Source of the DNA: Aureobasidium sp. EXF-3400
Taxonomy: Eukaryota; Ascomycota; Dothideomycetes; Dothideales; Saccotheciaceae
Direction of reading: 5' to 3'
Assembly (NCBI GenBank): GCA_024195585.1
Contig: SWBL01000059.1
Location: forward strand, 62,001-126,000
DNA length: 64,000 nt
Shown one piece after another: positions 1 to 10,576 of the stretch (position 1 is the stretch's first letter; every line of letters begins with the position of its first letter). The position numbers and the translations under genes are program-made. The notes beneath the pieces were generated by a model that saw only the letters and a program-made list of their open reading frames with translations, did not search any database and was not told where the DNA came from.

Positions 1-320
1 TTGACGACCATAGGTCCAAGGTGATCAAGGGCCACGCCTTCGCCAGAACCAACGTCGAGCTTGATACCGCCAGCGGGTGGTTCAGGTAGACCCAACGGTG
101 TTTCTATCTTCTCTCCCTGCTGGGGCGACTGCGAGTTGAGGTCTGCCATGTTGTCGTTCGGGGTAGTGTACGATTTCCAGAAAGAGGGTGCGAATGCGGG
201 TCGGTGAAGGTCAGCTAGGCTGGTCAGTCGAGCGCGTGGGAGGTATCTGAAGAGCTGCATCGCAAGAAAGATGACAGCGAAGCAGGGCAACACCCACGTT
301 AAGAACGTGCGACGGTTCAT
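1..320 (-). CDS. Conserved fungal single-pass membrane protein, N-terminal part (cut by window start)
   Basis: The frame starts at ATG 318-320 and stays open to base 1, so only the first 106 residues are visible. It opens MNRRTFLTWVLPCFAVIFL, an N-terminal hydrophobic segment of about 17 residues that could be a signal anchor or mitochondrial presequence plus membrane segment. A polar Pro/Gln-rich stretch follows, then a stretch ending LDHLGPMVVN. I have a weak recollection of similar LGP-VVN wording in conserved fungal proteins of unknown function, but assign none. It is divergent from the DUF202 gene, with 264 bp between the two start codons. Function unknown; that it is coding is likely from the uninterrupted frame and the sensible start. 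Confidence 0.6.
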   Translation of the reverse strand, partial: MNRRTFLTWVLPCFAVIFLAMQLFRYLPRARLTSLADLHRPAFAPSFWKSYTTPNDNMADLNSQSPQQGEKIETPLGLPEPPAGGIKLDVGSGEGVALDHLGPMVV

Positions 321-584
321 TGATCTCCGATCGAAAGTTCAAAGACTCGATAGAAATGCATCGAAGCCACTGCCAAGAATACCATCATCTCGGTTCAAAC
401 TTCCTCGAGTGCGTATCGATATCAATCCCCAACCGTTGACGTTTTCTTGTTGCTTCCACTCTTGTATACCAGCATCACTATATGACTCTTGTCGAAGCAC
501 TCTTGGATATCAGTCTCACTAGATAACCTCTATCTCCCAAATCTTGGATTTATTCGAAGCCTCGATCGCAATTCCACCAAAAAC

Positions 585-1031
585 ATGTCTTTTTTCTCAA
601 GATTCAGCACACCAGTGTTCAAGAACACCGGATCCACCGCTCGCGATCACCTGGCCTCGGAAAGGACCTACCTGGCATGGATGCGTACCGGTCTCGGTTT
701 CCTGGCTCTTGGGATCGGTGTGGAGAGATTCAACCAACTCGACCTAGCCGAAATCCTGCCCACAAAAAACAAGAAGCGTTTCCACGAAGATAAGACTCAC
801 AACGACAAATCAGATGCTCTGGTTGGTGCATTACTCGGGAGTGGAGCAGGAAGTATCGCCTACGGAACTACTAGGTACTTTTCGAATATGCGATTGTTGG
901 AACAAGGACTCTTCAAGCCTGCTTTCCATGGAGCTGCCTTCTTGGCCGTAGGTGTTGCTGGTCTTGCCGGAGCGGTTTACTGGTCTACGGTCAGGGAGAG
1001 AATGGCAAATTCTCATCCCAGCCGTGCTTGA
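585..1031 (+). CDS. DUF202-domain small integral membrane protein
   Basis: A 148-residue single-exon protein. The frame is open further upstream, but ATG 585 is its first ATG and gives the usual family length. Near residues 16-35 it has the DUF202/YidH signature ARDHLASERTYLAWMRTGLG, followed by the first hydrophobic segment. A charged Lys-rich loop (about 55-75) and two further hydrophobic stretches (ALVGALLGSGAGSIAYG and a C-terminal AAFLAVGVAGLAGAVYW) fit a three-pass topology. DUF202 proteins are small membrane proteins of unclear function; in yeasts relatives have been tied to vacuolar or plasma membranes, which the sequence itself does not show. Identification is firm at domain level only. 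Confidence 0.85.
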   Translation: MSFFSRFSTPVFKNTGSTARDHLASERTYLAWMRTGLGFLALGIGVERFNQLDLAEILPTKNKKRFHEDKTHNDKSDALVGALLGSGAGSIAYGTTRYFSNMRLLEQGLFKPAFHGAAFLAVGVAGLAGAVYWSTVRERMANSHPSRA

Positions 1032-1168
1032 TTGTGTGCAATCGCGAGAGACCAGACCGACGAACGAAGACCTGCAATGCCGGGCTCGTTCTGAGTTCTT
1101 CTCGGAAGGCCACTCGAAAAGCACACCACTCCGAGCTTTCGCTGCTTGTCTTTCCTTCCTTCCCAGCC

Positions 1169-1512
1169 ATGGTCAACGATACTCCTGGTAAGTTCTCGTC
1201 CGCTGAATTTATCTCCTGAGTCGTCAGCGGCTGACACTTCTGAACAGACTAGATTACGGTCATCATGGCGACAACCAAGACTCGCTGAATTCTCCATCAC
1301 CACCTCTGGAGAAACCGTGGTCTTGCCCGCCCAAGAGCAGCTGTGTTCTTGCGGAAGACAGATCGGCGCCACTGCCTCTCTTCCTCTGGCCTGATTGTCA
1401 CGATCTCGAGCTCATAGCTCTTCCATACATTCCATCAAACCGAGCTACCAAGTCTCCGCTCAAATCGTGGCTTTCGATGGCGCAGACGACTTGGAGGACT
1501 CTGGCGGGCTAG
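1169..1512 (+). CDS. Candidate small two-exon protein, unknown
   Basis: Proposed from splice signals: exon 1 1169-1187, intron 1188-1252 (donor GTAAGT, branch CTGAC at 1231, acceptor TAG), exon 2 1253-1512. The product is 92 residues, starting MVNDTPDYGHHGDNQDSLNS, with Pro-rich, Cys-containing middle (PWSCPPKSSC) and no recognised domain. The start follows GCC, a good context. The intron has typical length for this genome and restores one continuous frame, which is the main support. Against it: a minus-strand frame of similar length starting at ATG 1725 overlaps the last exon, and I recognise no family. Treat as a hypothesis. Confidence 0.33.
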
Positions 1513-2069
1513 AGAGGGTGATAGTAAGCGCGCTGACGCATGTGGTCGTCCTACTGCTTCTGTACGCACTTCGGAGGAGAGTATCTGCACCTTCAAGATC
1601 CAAGCAAACAATAGTCGGTCGACGAGCTCTTGCAGGGCGAACGCGAGGCAAAGCCATAGGACCATATGGCCTCTCCGCCAGTTAGAGCGGAGTTGAAGCA
1701 GAATAGTTTTCAGCCATAGTTCCATGCATATAGCCTTCTATCTATTTCTTCCCAAATTCAAGATTCCGTGATTTCAACTGCAACTGCGATCACCATGTCA
1801 ATAATTGTGAACAGGTAAACTTACGATAGCACCATGAAGTTGAAAGCTAGAATGTATCGCTTGTGGTGGAGCAATGAAGAGTTAGCATCAAATGAATATA
1901 GGTCAGGAACGAAATGAGGAAAGTCAATGGATTTTCAATTCTTGGTCTAGCTAGAGTTCAGAAAAATCTCGAGCTGTTACCAGCATCCTCCTGGTACATG
2001 TAAACACATCCCCTTGATGCAGTTGGTCAAGAAAGGTGCCATGGAAAGGCCCTTCATGCTCTGAGTCGT
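1513..2069. other. Intergenic, no gene seen
   Basis: This stretch probably holds the 3' ends of the small upstream gene and of the DEAD-box helicase, which converge here. It is AT-richer than its flanks. A minus-strand frame beginning at 1725 with a hydrophobic start (MELWLKTILLQL) is open for 96 codons, but I could not connect it to a gene model. Confidence 0.4.
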
Positions 2070-3924
2070 CTACCAAGACGAGACACCAGCAGCAGTGCCC
2101 CAAGCATCGGCAGCCTCGGCAGTGGCGGCAGGTGCGGCAGCACCCCAAGCATCAGCAGCGGCAGGAACCTCAGTGAAGGCGTCAGCGCCAGGGGCAGTGA
2201 CATATCCTGGCTCAGAGGTGTTGTCTTCGTCGTCAGTAAGGTCGTCCTCGAAGACAGCGACGTCGCCCTCAGGCTTGAAGCTCTCCAGGAAGTCGGGAAC
2301 AGCCTGACCAGCCTCAAGAAGGATGTTCACAAGGAAAGGAGCCAGGTCCTCGTTCTTCTCGTTGTAGAACGAGGTGGCATGGCCTTTGTGACCAATACGA
2401 CCAGTACGTCCGATGCGATGGATGTACTCAGAGATGCCGCCGTACTCGACGCCAGGAAGGTCGTAGCAAACGACATGGTTGACCTGGGGAACATCGATAC
2501 CGCGACCGAAGACGTTGGTGGCAATCAGCACGAGAGGCTGCTTGCCCTTGAAGCGACTCATAGCATCCTGGCGCTCCAGCTGCGAGCGGTCGCCGTGCAT
2601 GAAGATGGTGGGAATCTTACGGTTGTAAAGGTAATCATCCAGCTCCTCAACAGCAGGCTTGCTGTTGCAAAAGACGAGGGTGCGGCAAGCAGGTCTGGAC
2701 ATGAGCAGATCGTATAGAGCCTGCTTCTTCTGATTACGCTCAACGAAGATGATGTCCTGGGTGACATTTCTGTGAGTGGAACCTGCGCGACCGATGCGGA
2801 CGCGCACGAAGTCTTCGGCCATGTAGGCACGGGCAACCTTGCGAGCCTCCTTGGGGAAGGTGGCCGAGAACATCAAGTAGGCGTGGTCGGGGTCTTCGTT
2901 GGCGTCTGAGAAACTGTTAGTGTTTGTTTTGGTAGTGGTGAAATGAGAAACTTACCTCCACCACCCATGATCTTAGCCATATCATCATCCCAGTCGCCGC
3001 TGAGCATCTCATCAGCCTCATCGATGACGGTGAACTTGACGCGTCTCATTGAGAGAACGTCAGGCTTGTTCATCAGATCCTGCAGGCGACCAGGGGTACC
3101 GATGAGAAGGTCGCAGCCTTTGCCGAGCTCCTGAAGGTTAATGCCAATGGGAATACCGCCGTAGGAGCAGACGGGACGAAGCATTGAACGGTAACAAAGA
3201 CGACGAGCTTCGTCGAAGATCTGCTGGGCCAACTCGCGGGTAGGCACAACAATAACCACGAGAGGCTCGGCACGGACGCGGTTGCCGTTGACTGGACGGG
3301 GTCCCTGGAGCTTGCGAACCTTGCCCATCAGCTTGGAGATAATGGGGACGAGGTAAGCGGCGGTCTTGCCAGAACCGGTCTGAGCGACGGCGACAAGATC
3401 GTGACCGGCCAAGATGATGGGAATGCAATATCCCTGAATGACAGTCGTGTGATCGTAGTTGCAGGCCTTGACGTTGGCCAAGACCTGAGGGTGCAAACCA
3501 GCAGACTCGAACTATGAAGCAATCAGCATCATGCGTTTCCTGGCCAAGATAGGGAATGACTGACCTCAGAGATGGGGCTGAACTGCTTGGGGCCTTCAAG
3601 CTTTGCCTCAAAGTCCATCATGTGCTGCAGCGAGGTGCCAGCCTTTGAGTGTTCGCCACCGAAAAGCTGCTCCTCGAGCTCAGTGTCAGGTGGTCCAACA
3701 TCACCTTCCTCGCCAGTCCACTCGTAAACCTTGGCGGAGCTGGCCCAGGTAGGGTTGGTCTCCGAGGTGGGAGCGTTGAAAGCGTCGTAGTCGAGCTTCT
3801 CATCTTCCATCCAACCGTGGGCGCGAGCAGCGGCCAGATCTTCGGGGTTAGTCTCGACGCCTGACGTGGCGGTGCCGTGGACGAAGCCCTCAACGGGAGC
3901 GTCCTGGAAACCAGTCTCAGACAT
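2070..3924 (-). CDS. DEAD-box ATP-dependent RNA helicase (DED1/DDX3-Vasa class)
   Basis: Three exons: 3565-3924, 2956-3511, 2070-2905; 583 residues. All core motifs are present: phenylalanine-led Q motif starting FESAGLHPQV (from 121), Walker A AQTGSGKT (163-170), PTRELA, GTPGRLQDL, DEAD (284-287), SAT (319-321), ATNVFGRGIDVP and HRIGRTGRIG near the end of the second RecA domain. The N-terminal 120 residues are acidic with WxxxxxVYEW-type aromatics; the C-terminal tail is Ala/Asp-rich with two DAWG repeats and ends GVSSW. Such helicases unwind RNA duplexes or remodel RNPs, often in translation initiation or mRNA fate. The tail lacks the RGG/SRG repeats of typical Ded1, so I leave the symbol blank. 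Start 3924 is the first ATG in frame. Confidence 0.92.
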
Positions 3925-6295
3925 CTTGTGAGGATGCAACGATCTGATGTGGGTAAAGTGATTAGCAAAAGCGCTCGATAATTCAGCCGAGTTGGTAGTG
4001 ATGTAGCTCAATGTCAATGGAAGACACCAAGGTTGAGGTGGCAGAAAAGGATGATGATGATCGAAGTTGATGTTGAAGAAGAGATGTGATGAGAAAGGAG
4101 AGATGTGATGAAGAAGGAAAGCTTTGAAGTTGATGGAAGAGGTTGACGAAGGAAGGTGTTGATAAAGGAAGGTAGTGATGGAAGAACGTGATGAAGGAAG
4201 GCAGTGAATAGTAACCTGAGATCGTTGAGGTGCGCACCGTGAGTTGGCAGTACCCTCGAGACTGAAGCGCCGGAGAAGACTGAGTGACGGTGAAGGGATG
4301 GAGTGGTAAAGTGGGTTGAAGTGGAAGGAAGCAGATGAACAGGAGACGAAGTGTTGATGCAGAGAGATGGCTGTAGTGGTGTGGAAGAGAAACTTACAGA
4401 TATGTGAAGTAAAGTGCGCGGGGTGGTGAGAAGAAGCGAGTTAGAAGAGACTCGGTGTCAAGCTGCAGGCGGAGAGCGTGTCAGTTATGATCAAGGCGCG
4501 CCGGAGAAAGGAAGGCAGGTGAGTTAGATGGTGGAAGGGTGTAGATGGAAAAGAAGAAGAGGGATAGATGGATGGATAGCACTTACACTGCTTTTGATGA
4601 GCTGCCTCGATGTTTGTGATGAGGAAAGGAAGAAGTGGCAGAAGAGGAGAAGACGCCGCTTTAAAAGTGCGAGAGGCGGTGTTTGCTGAGGAAGGAGCAC
4701 TCTGAAAGGAAAGCTCGGACAGGAAGTGGAAGTGGAAGTGACGCGACCGGCAGCTTCCTGAGCAAGCACAGCGGACCTATGCGTATCAGGTGAGGAGATA
4801 AGTCGTATTTGCTTCTCTCGAAGATAAAAGCCCGATTGCTGACTGCTTTGTTGAAGTATCAGGGTGTGTGTCGTCCAGTCAAAGGTCCAGAAGCCAACAT
4901 GCAGTCTGCTTTCCGACAAGCAGCCCCGAAAGACAAGACCGGAAGCCACTGCAGCAACAGAGAAAGAGCAAGGAGCTAGAATGATATGCAAGCATGTACT
5001 TGCCCCGTAACCTTTCGACCAGCTCTGGCCTTCCAATCTCGAGGTCGGATCCAATGTTGATCAGCATGAAAGCTATACTTCCGGCACCCAACGACGGTGC
5101 ATAGACAAGGTCTCAATGCAGCTGTACATCTCCCTACCATCTGGTTAAATGTAAAGCGGACAGACAGATCATACACCTACTGGACACCTACCTGTGGACT
5201 TGATGTATGTTAGCACGGCTGAAGGTTTGAACGCCAGACCTGAGGCGGTTCAGAACTTCGTGCAGTCCCTACGCTGCAGTTGGGTTCGAAGATTGCGAAC
5301 CCAGGATGTTCCACATGCCTCACTCAAGCAGTCAATCATCTACTGTCTGCCCTGCTGAGAGCTATAGTAGACGGCGCTGAGATCAGGCATCCCAAGTTTG
5401 CAAGCGGGCGGCAGACATCATCAAACATCTTGAGATGGACCTTTCCATCCATTGTTCTTTGATCCTGGATGTAGTACATACCAGGATCAAGCGACATGGG
5501 CGGCTTCAGGTGTATTCCATGAAGAGCTTGCACCCCAGTGCTTCCTGTGAGGAGCTGAGGTTGAAGTATGAAGTTGAGTGTGGAGATACTGAGACTACTT
5601 GATGACTGACGCGCCAGATGATGTATTGAATTTTGCGTTATACTAGCGTGGTGCACGGCCCTCGCTAAGCGAACGGAATATTGAAGGTCTTGGTTGACAT
5701 CCTGTAGCCTTCATGGAAGTCCTGGATCTCTTCTGCCTCTTATCATGTTAAGGTACGTGCTAACGAACGTATACTGGAGCCGACTGAGCCGGAGGGAATT
5801 GCCAGCCGGCGAAGCTATGCACTGCTGTGTTGGTATACGTATGCCTCAGAATGTATAAAGGATGCTCCGGCATGAGAGAATGTACAATGCTCCCAGAGTT
5901 CGCTGCTCGCCATACTCTTTGTGGCTATATCCCTCCATCTGAGGCAATCGGTGTACCTCACAGCTGCTCACATCATATACCTGTACGGAGTAGTCAACTT
6001 CCGAAATGCAAACTTGAAATCCAAACTCTCTCCAGCTTTTTGCACCGCCACATATGGGGACTCCACGCTGTGACCATGCTTACGTACCTTGGCGAAGCTT
6101 GACTGGCAGAACGCTACGAAAGTGGCTTGCCTTTAGTTTCAACCTTCGAGCCGTCCTCCTTAATCAACATTCTCTAGACAACCTACTACAGCCCCTACAT
6201 TCATATCTTCGCTGGATTATGAACCTATCGAAGCCTGTGTTTTGGGGCATGTCTGCAGAGGCATACTATCAGTACACTTTTAATCCTACGAGAGG
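3925..6295. other. Long leader/intergenic region upstream of the helicase
   Basis: These 2.4 kb have no supported protein gene. Next to the helicase start, the minus strand shows a branch-like GCTAAT (3961-3966) followed by a CAG acceptor (ending 3944), and good donors (GTAAGT type) at 4397 and 4586. The helicase transcript therefore probably has one or more introns in its 5' leader. From about 4050 to 4700 the plus strand is purine-rich, with degenerate repeats built on TGAT..AAGGAAGG. A perfect 8 bp inverted repeat with 7 nt loop lies at 5281-5303. The rest (5300-6295) shows nothing I can name; it must include the upstream region of the potassium channel gene. Confidence 0.45.
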
Positions 6296-8633
6296 ATGAG
6301 CGACCCCATCGACGAGCCTATCAAGCAGGCAGCGGAGGAAACCGATTCGCATGACAATCAGGGCAAAAATGCAGGGCAAGAAGATTCTGGGGATCTGGGA
6401 GAAGAACGAGACTTCACGGATCCAAGGTGAGAGCATGGCTGTCGGCTTACAGTTGATGCATGCACTGACACATACGCTGCAGCCGCTTTTGGTTCGAATC
6501 GACAGCATGTCCGTTGATCGCAGGTACATTCGGGCCCATGGCCTCCGCCTTTTCCATATGTGCCTTGTCTTCCAGTTGGAGAGTCTACATACCGCCCGGG
6601 GGTACCATCAATAACGGAACTACCATCGACGACCCAAAATGGTGCTTTGCAACATGAACTGTATTCTAACACGAGAGATTTTCTGACAAGAAGTTGACAG
6701 GTTAATTGCAATCAATGCTGTCTCCCTAGGTCTCGCCCTGATTGCAAACGGTTCATTGCTACTCAACATGGCCCACCGCCTGAGATTCTCGATAGCGCAA
6801 CCGATCACTATTGTTGGCTTTACTGTCTCATCCGGGCTCTTAATGGCGGATCTTATCGCTTTGGGCACTGCTCATTCATACCAACTCCCTTCCAACTCTC
6901 CTGCTGCACCCGCTGCTCGGCATGCCTTGACGTCAGCTTTTTACTATGCAATCATGGCTGCTGGCATCTACCTGATCATTGCCATTCTCATGTGTTTGAC
7001 TGTCTATGGTGCTTGGAAAGGGCACTATGCGAGACAGTTCAATTTGACTACAGCTCAACGAACCTTGATGCTGCAAACCATGAGCTTTTTCACCTACCTT
7101 CTACTCGGAGCCCTGGTGTTCAGTCATGTTGAGAAGTGGGAGTATATGGATGCCGTGTACTGGGCAGACGTGACGCTACTTACGGTTGGCCTCGGAGACT
7201 ATTCGTACGTTTAACTTGTGCTTCGAGACTCGGTACAAGTATGAGCTGATACATGATCTCTCAGACCAAGCACCCATACCGGCCGATCCTTGTTCATACC
7301 TTTCGCCATCGGAGGCATCGTCATCCTCGGTCTTGTCGTTGGCTCTATCCGCACTTTGATCCTAGAACGAGGACAGAAAAAGATGTCCGCCCGAATGATG
7401 GAGAAAAAGCGACAACGAGCTGTCAATAGCGTTGGCAGTGGCAAACGACGAATGCGCATAAGTCGTTTCCAAACCATAAGATTCGAGGAAAGCTACACGA
7501 ATGCTGCTCAGAAACGAGAACAAGAATTCAAGGCCATGAGAAGAGTCCAGGAATGTGCTGAGAGAGATCGCAAGTGGGTTGCCTTGGCTGTTTCTACGAC
7601 TGCTGCGTTTACTCTCTGGCTTGCTGGTTCTGCTATCTTCCAGGTTGCTGAGAGAGCGCAGGGATGGACCTACTTCCAGTCAATGTACTTTACATATACT
7701 TGTCTGCTTACGGTAAGTCGATATCGCGGGATCTCGAAACTCGATTCCTGCTAACACTTCTGCTTCAAGATCGGTTATGGAGATTACACCCCGACGGCCA
7801 ACTCTAGCAAAGCCTTCTTCGTCCTGTGGTCACTTTTAGCCGTACCTACACTTACAATCCTCATCTCAGACATGGGCGACACAGTAGTCCAAGTCGTCTC
7901 CAACTTTACGGACTGGGTTGGCTCCCTGACTGTCCTACCCTCTGAGCAAGGCATTAGATCCGCCATAACCAAAGCCTGGACGTCTATTACAGCAACCCAC
8001 CCTTCGCACCATCGCCACCACGATCTGCATCCTGGCGGTGTAACGCAGACAGAAGGCACAAACACCGACGATGAAGCCGATCAGCACATCACTATGACCG
8101 ACCGCATAGCCGACCGTATGGCCAAACACCTCGAAGCCGAGGAACTTGAAGACGCGCTCGCCGCAGAACAACACGGCGAAACTCTCGAACGCGACATCCA
8201 CTTTTACAACTTTTTGCTCGCACGAGAGACCCAACGCATGATGAAAGACCTCAATGCCTCACCTCCCATACGCTATGAATGGGGGGAGTGGGAGTACTTT
8301 CTCAAACTCATGGCGAATGATGCCGATGCCGAAGCTTTGGATGGAGAATTGATCGTGCCTCAGGAAATGAGATTGCCAGAAACTAGAGAGGAGTGGAAGA
8401 AGAGACGCGTCGATCATAGGTGGTCGTGGTTGAGTAGAGCCAGCCCTCTGATGGGTCACAAGTCAGAGACTGAGTGGATTCTGGAGAGATTAGGAGCTTG
8501 TTTGGAGATCGAGTTGCGGGAGTCGAGGTTGTTGCCATATCGAACCAGAGAGGAGAGAAGAAGGCCTCCGGTGAGCATGGGGGACATGATCAGAAGGGGC
8601 AGAGTCAAGCAGCAAGAAGATGATGAACCTTGA
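6296..8633 (+). CDS. TOK1-type outward-rectifier potassium channel (two pore domains)
   Basis: Five exons: 6296-6426, 6483-6641, 6701-7204, 7265-7712, 7770-8633; 701 residues. It has many hydrophobic segments arranged as in fungal TOK channels: an N-terminal multi-span block, then two pore loops each flanked by membrane helices. Filter 1 is TVGLGDYS (around residue 258), filter 2 is TIGYGDYTP (around 414), split by the last intron. A basic cytosolic linker (KKMSARMMEKKRQR) lies between the pores. The long C-terminal tail is acidic and hydrophilic with a His-rich patch. The family releases K+ across the plasma membrane on depolarisation. The first exon is a short acidic N terminus; its ATG is the first in frame. 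Confidence 0.92.
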
Positions 8634-8901
8634 GATTGAGGTTGACGTATGAATACTTCTCGGGCTAGAACCATGCCGATATTAATACCCTATATCTGAA
8701 ATTCTCTTTCCATAAATCAACTCTCTTCTGGAAAGCATCGTGCATCTCTACAACGGAAAAGGAACATGACGGGATTGGAGACGTGGCCTCTTGGCCAAAA
8801 GATTTCGAAATTTATATGGTTACAACAGTATAAAAGGGGTATCTTGAGAAGAACAACAGGGTATCATGAAGAACGTAAAAGAGGATGCTCGCAATCAACA
8901 C

Positions 8902-10203
8902 TCAGCCTTTGGGCTCGGCTCTCCTCGCTTTTGCACTGTCTTTCAGCTTGGCGTAGTACGCCCTGAACTTGGCATTGTCGTGCTCGAGTCTCTTGATTTC
9001 TCTCATGGCGGCCTGTAGCTCGTCGTCTGATTGCCTCGATGTACCCGAAGGAGCAGCAGAATGGGTTGTTCGTACACTGGCCACACTGTGCGTCAACGCG
9101 GCCATCGAGGCATCTTGGGCGTGCGACTCGAATGCCTGCAATCGATGGCTCACATGATCAAGAGCTTGCTTGAGTGTATCGTTCTGAAGTTGTAATTCTT
9201 CTTCTCGCTCTGAGATCAAGCCGCGATTCGGTTGTTTCGCAGTCTGTGTCTCTTGTGCGTCGACAAACTCGGTAGGGTCATCCTCGCTGATGTTGGAGAG
9301 GGGATGTCGACGGGCATAACGCTGTTCACGTGTGACGATGTTGGCATAGGAAGCGGTACCACCACTCGTTGGTATCACGTAGAAACTCTCGCCAGGACCA
9401 ATATGACCATGTTGTTGCAAAGCGTTCAAAGCAGCAGGCGAGATGAGAGACTTGACATCAGGGTCGTTCGAAGCTCTCGCGCTTGTTTTTTGGTGGCGGG
9501 AGGAGGTAGGTGAGTCGGGCTCAGGGGCGTCTGTCAGAGGGAGGGCAGTGAAAGCAAGCATTGATGATAGGCGAGAAAGAGGACCGGTGGTCCAGTTGGA
9601 GTAGAAGCGGGAGAAGCCATCGTCTTGTTCCTTTGCCTGAGTTGAGGTGCCGGAGGTGCCAGACGTTGGGGGAGCGCGACGGTCGATGGAAGGAGTAGAT
9701 GTGGCGGTTGAAGGGGCTATCTTGCGAGGGTTGAGCGAAGACGGCGGTTGCGGTATGCCTCTGCGGGTGGCTATGTCTTTTGCAAGGGCAGGTGAGGACT
9801 CGCGACGCGATGGGTGTATGCGAGTAGTAGGAGGAGGGACGGATGAAGGAGCGGTAGGAGGTGAGGCGATGGCTACTGAGGCGTCCGGTGCAGAAGGGTC
9901 GACATGTTGAGCGTCTTGTACGGCTTTCGCGATAGTATGTTTCGAGCGGATGATATGGGCTAGCTGGCGGTGGTGTACTTCCAAAAGCTTCAGGATACGC
10001 AAGGCCTCGGGATCGGATGTCGAAGGTTGGGCTTTGGCGTATTGCTCAGCGGCGGCGAGGTGTTCGGTGGCAGCCACAGCGAGATGTGATTTTGACGTTT
10101 CGGCGGCTGCTTTGCGCGCATGTGAGTGCGCCTGGTCGATGTCAGCAGGAGAAGCGCATGTTTGCATTTATGTGCGTACCAAAGTCAAAGGAGCCTCCTC
10201 CAT
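8902..10203 (-). CDS. MIT-like plus coiled-coil protein, possibly Atg38/NRBF2-related
   Basis: Two exons: 10180-10203 and 8902-10131; 417 residues. A longer-looking start at 10167 lies inside what I read as a 48 nt intron (donor GTACGC, branch GCTGAC, acceptor CAG). Splicing gives MEEAPLTLAHSHARKAAAET, a far better N terminus. Residues about 6-80 form an Ala-rich helical hairpin resembling an MIT domain. The middle is disordered, Ser/Pro/Thr-rich. The C terminus has coiled-coil-like heptads around 310-345 (LQLQNDTLKQALDHVSHRL) and 380-412 (EIKRLEHDNAKFRAYYAKL). An N-terminal MIT with C-terminal coiled coil is the layout of Atg38/NRBF2, a subunit of the autophagy PI3-kinase complex; this is inference from architecture. 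Confidence 0.75.
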
Positions 10204-10576
10204 GGTGCCTGATCTGCAGCATCGATGGATTCAAGGATAAGATAACTTAACTTAGCCGCAACAACACAAACGGCAGGCATGTGATAGCATTTCGTCATCG
10301 AAACACTTCCCCGCAATTTCTTGATTGAAGGCATCTGGAGGCTCATAGTGCTGCAATATATTCCCCTAGCCGACCCTCTATATACTCCACCTACCCATCT
10401 CCACTGTTTCACCTACTTCCGCATACAGACTGTTACCTCTCGACCTACGCCTCACCTTCTTGTCTACTTTGGACTCCCTTCCCCCCCAGCTCGACCTTCC
10501 TAAAACCTCTACAAGCTACCAACCTTGGCGCCGGCATGCGGGACCAAACACGATAGACTTTGAACCCAAACACGCC

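Noticed and set aside
1435..1725. 96-codon minus-strand frame with a hydrophobic start
   Set aside because: Overlaps the better-supported spliced plus-strand candidate; no second exon or family found.
6480..6500. tRNA B-box-like GGTTCGAATC
   Set aside because: It lies in exon 2 of the potassium channel gene and no cloverleaf can be drawn around it.
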